Shown here piece after piece: positions 61,248-64,000 of a stretch of DNA of 64,000 nt. The position numbers and the translations under genes are program-made. The notes under the pieces are model-generated. The model did not search any database, was not told where the DNA came from, and saw only the letters and a list, made by a program, of their open reading frames with translations. The stretch is from Anaerolineaceae bacterium (lineage in GTDB: Bacteria; Chloroflexota; Anaerolineae; Aggregatilineales; Phototrophicaceae): positions 62,001-126,000 of the forward strand of contig WGMX01000054.1 in assembly GCA_016124855.1 (NCBI GenBank), in the 5' to 3' direction. Numbering within the stretch: position 1 is the first letter of the stretch; each line of letters starts with the position of its first letter.

Positions 61248-63242
61248 TCAGCTTTCGGATGAGATAATCCCTACAAAACCTAAACTAACATAAGTTTTTC
61301 CGGCGACAGGCAGCCGCTGGTTGGGGTCATCGGCGTCGTACAGCCCGACGATGATTTGATAATTTCCCGCTGTGAGGACAGTGGGGAGTGCAAGCCCATG
61401 TTGGTCAGTTATGATGGTATCCGGCAGCCAACTGGTCGTGGGTTGTGATCCGCCAGCCGGTTCGCTGTCGCGTTGAGCGACCAAAACGCCGCCAGAGTTG
61501 AGCAGTTGGACAAACACTTTAAAACGCTTGGTTAAGGCAGCGTCGGTTCGCCATTCCAATTGAATCTGGATGACATCGCCGGGGCGGAAAGTACGACTGC
61601 TAATGGCCGCGTGTTCCAGCAAGATCGAGTCGCCAAAACGTTTGAAGATCGGCTGTGTATCGGTCATGGTTACAGGCGTAACATACTGAGCGAAACGCAC
61701 ATCCCCATACCAGATATCTTGTCCTGCTTCATAGGTTGTACTGTCCAGTGTGTTCTCAACAATGTGATTCGGGTCACGTTCGGATTCACCCCAAAATAGG
61801 ACAAAAATCCGTTGATGCTCGGTGATAATTTTTTGAACGGTTGCCAGTGTTTGAGCGTCATCCCCGCCCAAGCCTGCCGGAAGGGGATAGACCGGTGCTG
61901 CGCCGTGATAGTAATAACGAAACACTTCTTCTTGATTGGGCGCATCGAGAATAATGGCATCTCCTTCACGTGGATGAGCCGTAATGGTTTGAACCATGCT
62001 GCGATAATCAGCCCGTTGGAAATGGAGGTCGCCATAAAGCGGTTGCAACCCATTGACGAGATAGATCAGCAGCCATATCGCCTGTAAAACGGTCAGAATC
62101 AAGGTGATGCGGTCAAGACGATAGCCGCGCTGTGACAGCGCCCACCAACCGCCGACGCCCGCCCCCATCAACAGCGCAAATCCGATTTGCGCGGGCAGCA
62201 GAAATTTGAGGTTGGCAGGACGAAACAGGCCGAGCGCCAGAAATAGAAAAACAGGCAGCACCGCCCAAAGAATAGGGACTAAGGTTGACCACAAAACCGC
62301 TTTGCCACGCAGCCACAGCCAGCCGATCAATCCACCGAGCAGCAGCAGCAAGGCAACCGGTAAATAATTTATAGCATTAGGAACGAATTCATAGGTGATA
62401 CCCAGCGTGAACCAACCGCCGATGATGCCCAGCGCTTCACCAGCCGGAATCGGCGTACCCGTGCTCGGCCATTGGGTGACTTGGCGTAAAGCTGTCGGCA
62501 GCCACGGCAGGAACAGAAGAATGGTGACGACATTAGATGCAAAGTAAGTACCGAGTATCGAGTACCGGGTACCGAGAGTAGAAACACGACGAAGTATCGA
62601 GAGGGCAAACCACAGCAGGAAGATGACACCCTGTGCCAGCATAATGAAGGGGTAGGCGTACTGGGTGTAAAGGCCAGCGGCGTTGATGAGTGCCAGCACC
62701 AAGCCCCATCGTAGGGACAGGATATATCCTGTCCGCGTATTCTTGAGTAAACCCACCAACGCCCACATGCCCGCCGAACCCCACAGCGCCAGCAGCGCAT
62801 ACATCCGCGCTTCTTGGGCGTAATAGATGCTAAACGTATTCAGCGCGACCAGCGTCGCAGCCGTTAGTCCGGCAGCGGGATTGAACAGTTTTTTGCCCAG
62901 CGCAAAGGTGAAGGCAACACTCAGGATGCTGGCGAGTGTAGATAGCGAACGCAGCGCGACTTCACTGCTGCCGGTTAGATCATGCCATAGGGCCAGCAGC
63001 CAATAATATCCCGGCGGGTGAATATCCCGTGAGGCATTCGAGGCAATATCCGCGAAGTTACGGGTTGCTTGGACGTAGGCGTTGCCCTCATCATTCCACA
63101 GCGATTGTGTGCCGAGGTGATGAAAGCGCAGTGCCGCAGCGATAAAAATAATTAACACAGAGACACTGAGGCTCAAAGACACAGAGGTTAAAGCTTCTTT
63201 GTGCCTTTGCGTCTTTGCGTCTTTGTGTTGAAATGTATTCAT
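61248..63242 (-). CDS. GT-C membrane glycosyltransferase (ArnT/PMT-like), repeat-invaded
   Basis: This protein of 664 aa has an N-terminal cytoplasmic segment (residues about 1-30), then about 12 membrane helices (about 25-400), then a beta domain. The GT-C acidic motif is L-W-N-D-E-G-N-A-Y near residue 51-59, with D-I-H-P-P-G-Y-Y-W near 74 and the Q-E-A-R-M-Y-A helix start near 143. It transfers sugar from a lipid carrier outside the membrane. The ATG at 63242 overlaps the stop of the upstream gene by one base. Three blocks (first about 33 codons, 62549-62581 and 62711-62738) are made of dispersed noncoding-type repeats. The first encodes H-K-D-A-K-T-Q-R-H-K-E. Confidence 0.82.
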   Translation of the reverse strand: MNTFQHKDAKTQRHKEALTSVSLSLSVSVLIIFIAAALRFHHLGTQSLWNDEGNAYVQATRNFADIASNASRDIHPPGYYWLLALWHDLTGSSEVALRSLSTLASILSVAFTFALGKKLFNPAAGLTAATLVALNTFSIYYAQEARMYALLALWGSAGMWALVGLLKNTRTGYILSLRWGLVLALINAAGLYTQYAYPFIMLAQGVIFLLWFALSILRRVSTLGTRYSILGTYFASNVVTILLFLPWLPTALRQVTQWPSTGTPIPAGEALGIIGGWFTLGITYEFVPNAINYLPVALLLLLGGLIGWLWLRGKAVLWSTLVPILWAVLPVFLFLALGLFRPANLKFLLPAQIGFALLMGAGVGGWWALSQRGYRLDRITLILTVLQAIWLLIYLVNGLQPLYGDLHFQRADYRSMVQTITAHPREGDAIILDAPNQEEVFRYYYHGAAPVYPLPAGLGGDDAQTLATVQKIITEHQRIFVLFWGESERDPNHIVENTLDSTTYEAGQDIWYGDVRFAQYVTPVTMTDTQPIFKRFGDSILLEHAAISSRTFRPGDVIQIQLEWRTDAALTKRFKVFVQLLNSGGVLVAQRDSEPAGGSQPTTSWLPDTIITDQHGLALPTVLTAGNYQIIVGLYDADDPNQRLPVAGKTYVSLGFVGIISSES
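62549..62581. repeat. Dispersed tandem-like repeat inside coding sequence
   Basis: The tandem-like string (G)TACCGAGTATCGAGTACC then GGGTACCGAGAGTAG is built of imperfect GTACCGAG units. It translates in frame as S-T-L-G-T-R-Y-S-I-L-G-T in a loop of the GT-C protein. The unit looks like an intergenic repeat rather than conserved coding sequence. Confidence 0.5.
62715..62734. repeat. Perfect 20-base palindrome inside coding sequence
   Basis: GGACAGGATATATCCTGTCC (62715-62734) is a perfect palindrome within the sequence GTAGGGACAGG...CCTGTCCGCG. The GTAGGGAC start resembles intergenic repeat starts elsewhere (about 19849 and 23040). It is translated as part of N-T-R-T-G-Y-I-L-S-L in a loop after a membrane helix. 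Confidence 0.55.
63140..63232. repeat. Dispersed 'AAAGACGCAAAG' repeat forming a gene start
   Basis: Minus strand: AAAGACGCAAAGACGCAAAG then GCACAAAGA followed by CTCTGTGTCTTTGAGCC and CTCTGTG. These strings are typical of dispersed intergenic repeats found in many bacterial genomes. Here they provide the first codons and part of the signal-anchor of the GT-C gene. Confidence 0.6.
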
Positions 63243-64000
63243 CACTTCCGGCGCTCCCGCCACGCACTGAATACAACATAAAGCGTGATGAGGAATACGC
63301 CGAATAAACTCGCCGCTATCGGGAGAATATTTTGTGCGGTGCGATCAAGAACGGTGATGGAGTCGAGGTTGGTTGGAACTTCAAAACCAAGATTTTTTAT
63401 TGAATGAAGTTCGGCAGTAGAAGAAAGATGTATCATGACTTCTTGCCAAGGATCAAGAAAATGTACGCGAGTTTGCATATGTTCGTATTGTTCAAACGCT
63501 GCTGGATCATTTAATCTTAGGTGTTGATTATCAATGTCGGCTTCGGGGCCAGCCACTCCCTTAAATCGAATCTTTACGTCAGTTCCATAAACTGTGAAGT
63601 TCGTCCATTGCACGCTAACGACTTGCCCAAATTCTGCACCATCCATATCCTCAACTTTTGCATCATCTGACTTAGTGACCGCCCAACTTTCCGCTTGATG
63701 AACGCCCGCATACAAAATAGGTGTTTGCGTAGTGATGTACCGCTTCATCGAGTCATAAACGGGAAGCGGCGTGAAATCCGGCTCGACCATACGGAAGTAG
63801 TAGAAGGCTTGGTTTTTCTCGTAATCCGCCGGACGCTTAAAGAACCAGTAAGAGATATTGCCGACCCAAGGCCATTCTTGCTGTGCCCGTTGATAGGCCA
63901 GCGGCATATAACGCGCGGCCTGTTCTTCGGTGACGATGCCGAACGCGCCGTTCTGGATGATATTGGCGGGATCGTCCGGTTGGGGATTCCATGCCGCCTC
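63242..64000 (-). CDS. Membrane-anchored glycoside-hydrolase-like protein, C-terminal part (5' end outside window)
   Basis: The frame stays open to the end of the window, so the start lies beyond it; the visible part is 252 codons. The first 90 residues (W-N-P-Q-P-D-D-P, E-E-Q-A-A-R-Y, W-P-W-V-G-N-I-S-Y-W-F-F-K-R-P, M-V-E-P-D-F-T-P-L-P-V-Y-D-S) look like the end of a TIM-barrel glycosidase of the GH5/GH39-like type common in Chloroflexota. A beta domain follows (about 100-220) and a C-terminal membrane helix (I-L-P-I-A-A-S-L-F-G-V-F-L) with R-E-R-R-K. Catalytic residues are not in the visible part. The next gene overlaps by one base, suggesting linked glycan functions. Confidence 0.72.
   Translation of the reverse strand, partial: EAAWNPQPDDPANIIQNGAFGIVTEEQAARYMPLAYQRAQQEWPWVGNISYWFFKRPADYEKNQAFYYFRMVEPDFTPLPVYDSMKRYITTQTPILYAGVHQAESWAVTKSDDAKVEDMDGAEFGQVVSVQWTNFTVYGTDVKIRFKGVAGPEADIDNQHLRLNDPAAFEQYEHMQTRVHFLDPWQEVMIHLSSTAELHSIKNLGFEVPTNLDSITVLDRTAQNILPIAASLFGVFLITLYVVFSAWRERRK

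Overview
The window reads as a chromosomal segment of an uncultured-type Chloroflexota bacterium, most likely Anaerolineae-like. This is inferred from gene content: secreted proteins built from SH3b, PA14 and 'FERG' modules, GT-C membrane glycosyltransferases, a bifunctional class A PBP with a huge cytoplasmic N-terminus, and many short dispersed repeats. No rRNA or tRNA gene was seen. The only housekeeping RNA is tmRNA (42219-42600, minus). Strand use is mixed, convergent pairs are usually separated by strong hairpin terminators, and many genes have Shine-Dalgarno motifs. A recurrent extended -10 of the type TGnTAYAAT precedes several genes.

Region by region. 1-9.3 kb: the end of a LysR regulator, lspA, a phytanoyl-CoA dioxygenase-like enzyme, a 1435-residue PBP1A-like enzyme, a secreted adhesin-like protein and a PP2C phosphatase. 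9.6-14.8 kb: an orphan FtsX-type permease, a UDG-superfamily-like protein, a methyltransferase and an AIM24 protein. 15-19.8 kb: a propeller protein, a 3-hydroxyisobutyrate-dehydrogenase-like enzyme, chrA and an M23 peptidase, with a MITE-like element and dispersed repeats between them. 19.9-27.3 kb: two TetR circuits. The first has two TTTACnnnGTAAA operators on its own promoter and a reductase and membrane gene downstream. The second is divergent from a cytochrome P450. Between them lie a second MITE-like copy and three tandem paralogues of an unknown small family.

27.4-33.1 kb is the most accessory-looking part. It holds a structured GC-rich noncoding stretch, then a single AT-rich gene that fuses a caspase-like protease to a Ser/Thr kinase. 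After transketolase comes a XisH/XisI pair, itself sitting between tkt and xylB. 34.8-46.7 kb: lipoproteins, an S9 peptidase behind a promoter-stem-terminator leader (possible small RNA or attenuator), two overlapping 2TM DUF4231/SLATT-like proteins, tmRNA, a polytopic membrane protein, and a second promoter-hairpin-terminator unit on the minus strand (candidate small RNA).

46.7-64 kb: conserved functions (acpS, rsfS, rluD, folC), a degenerate L,D-transpeptidase, a DMT transporter, PA14/SH3 and PAP2-like proteins, a HAD phosphatase, a TIGR01777 reductase, and a GT-C transferase whose coding sequence has apparently absorbed three kinds of dispersed repeat. The window ends inside a membrane-anchored glycoside-hydrolase-like protein.

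The best candidates for a little-described system are the caspase-kinase fusion (suicide or defence type), the SLATT-like pair, XisHI, and the two putative small RNAs. All functional links between them are inference from sequence alone.
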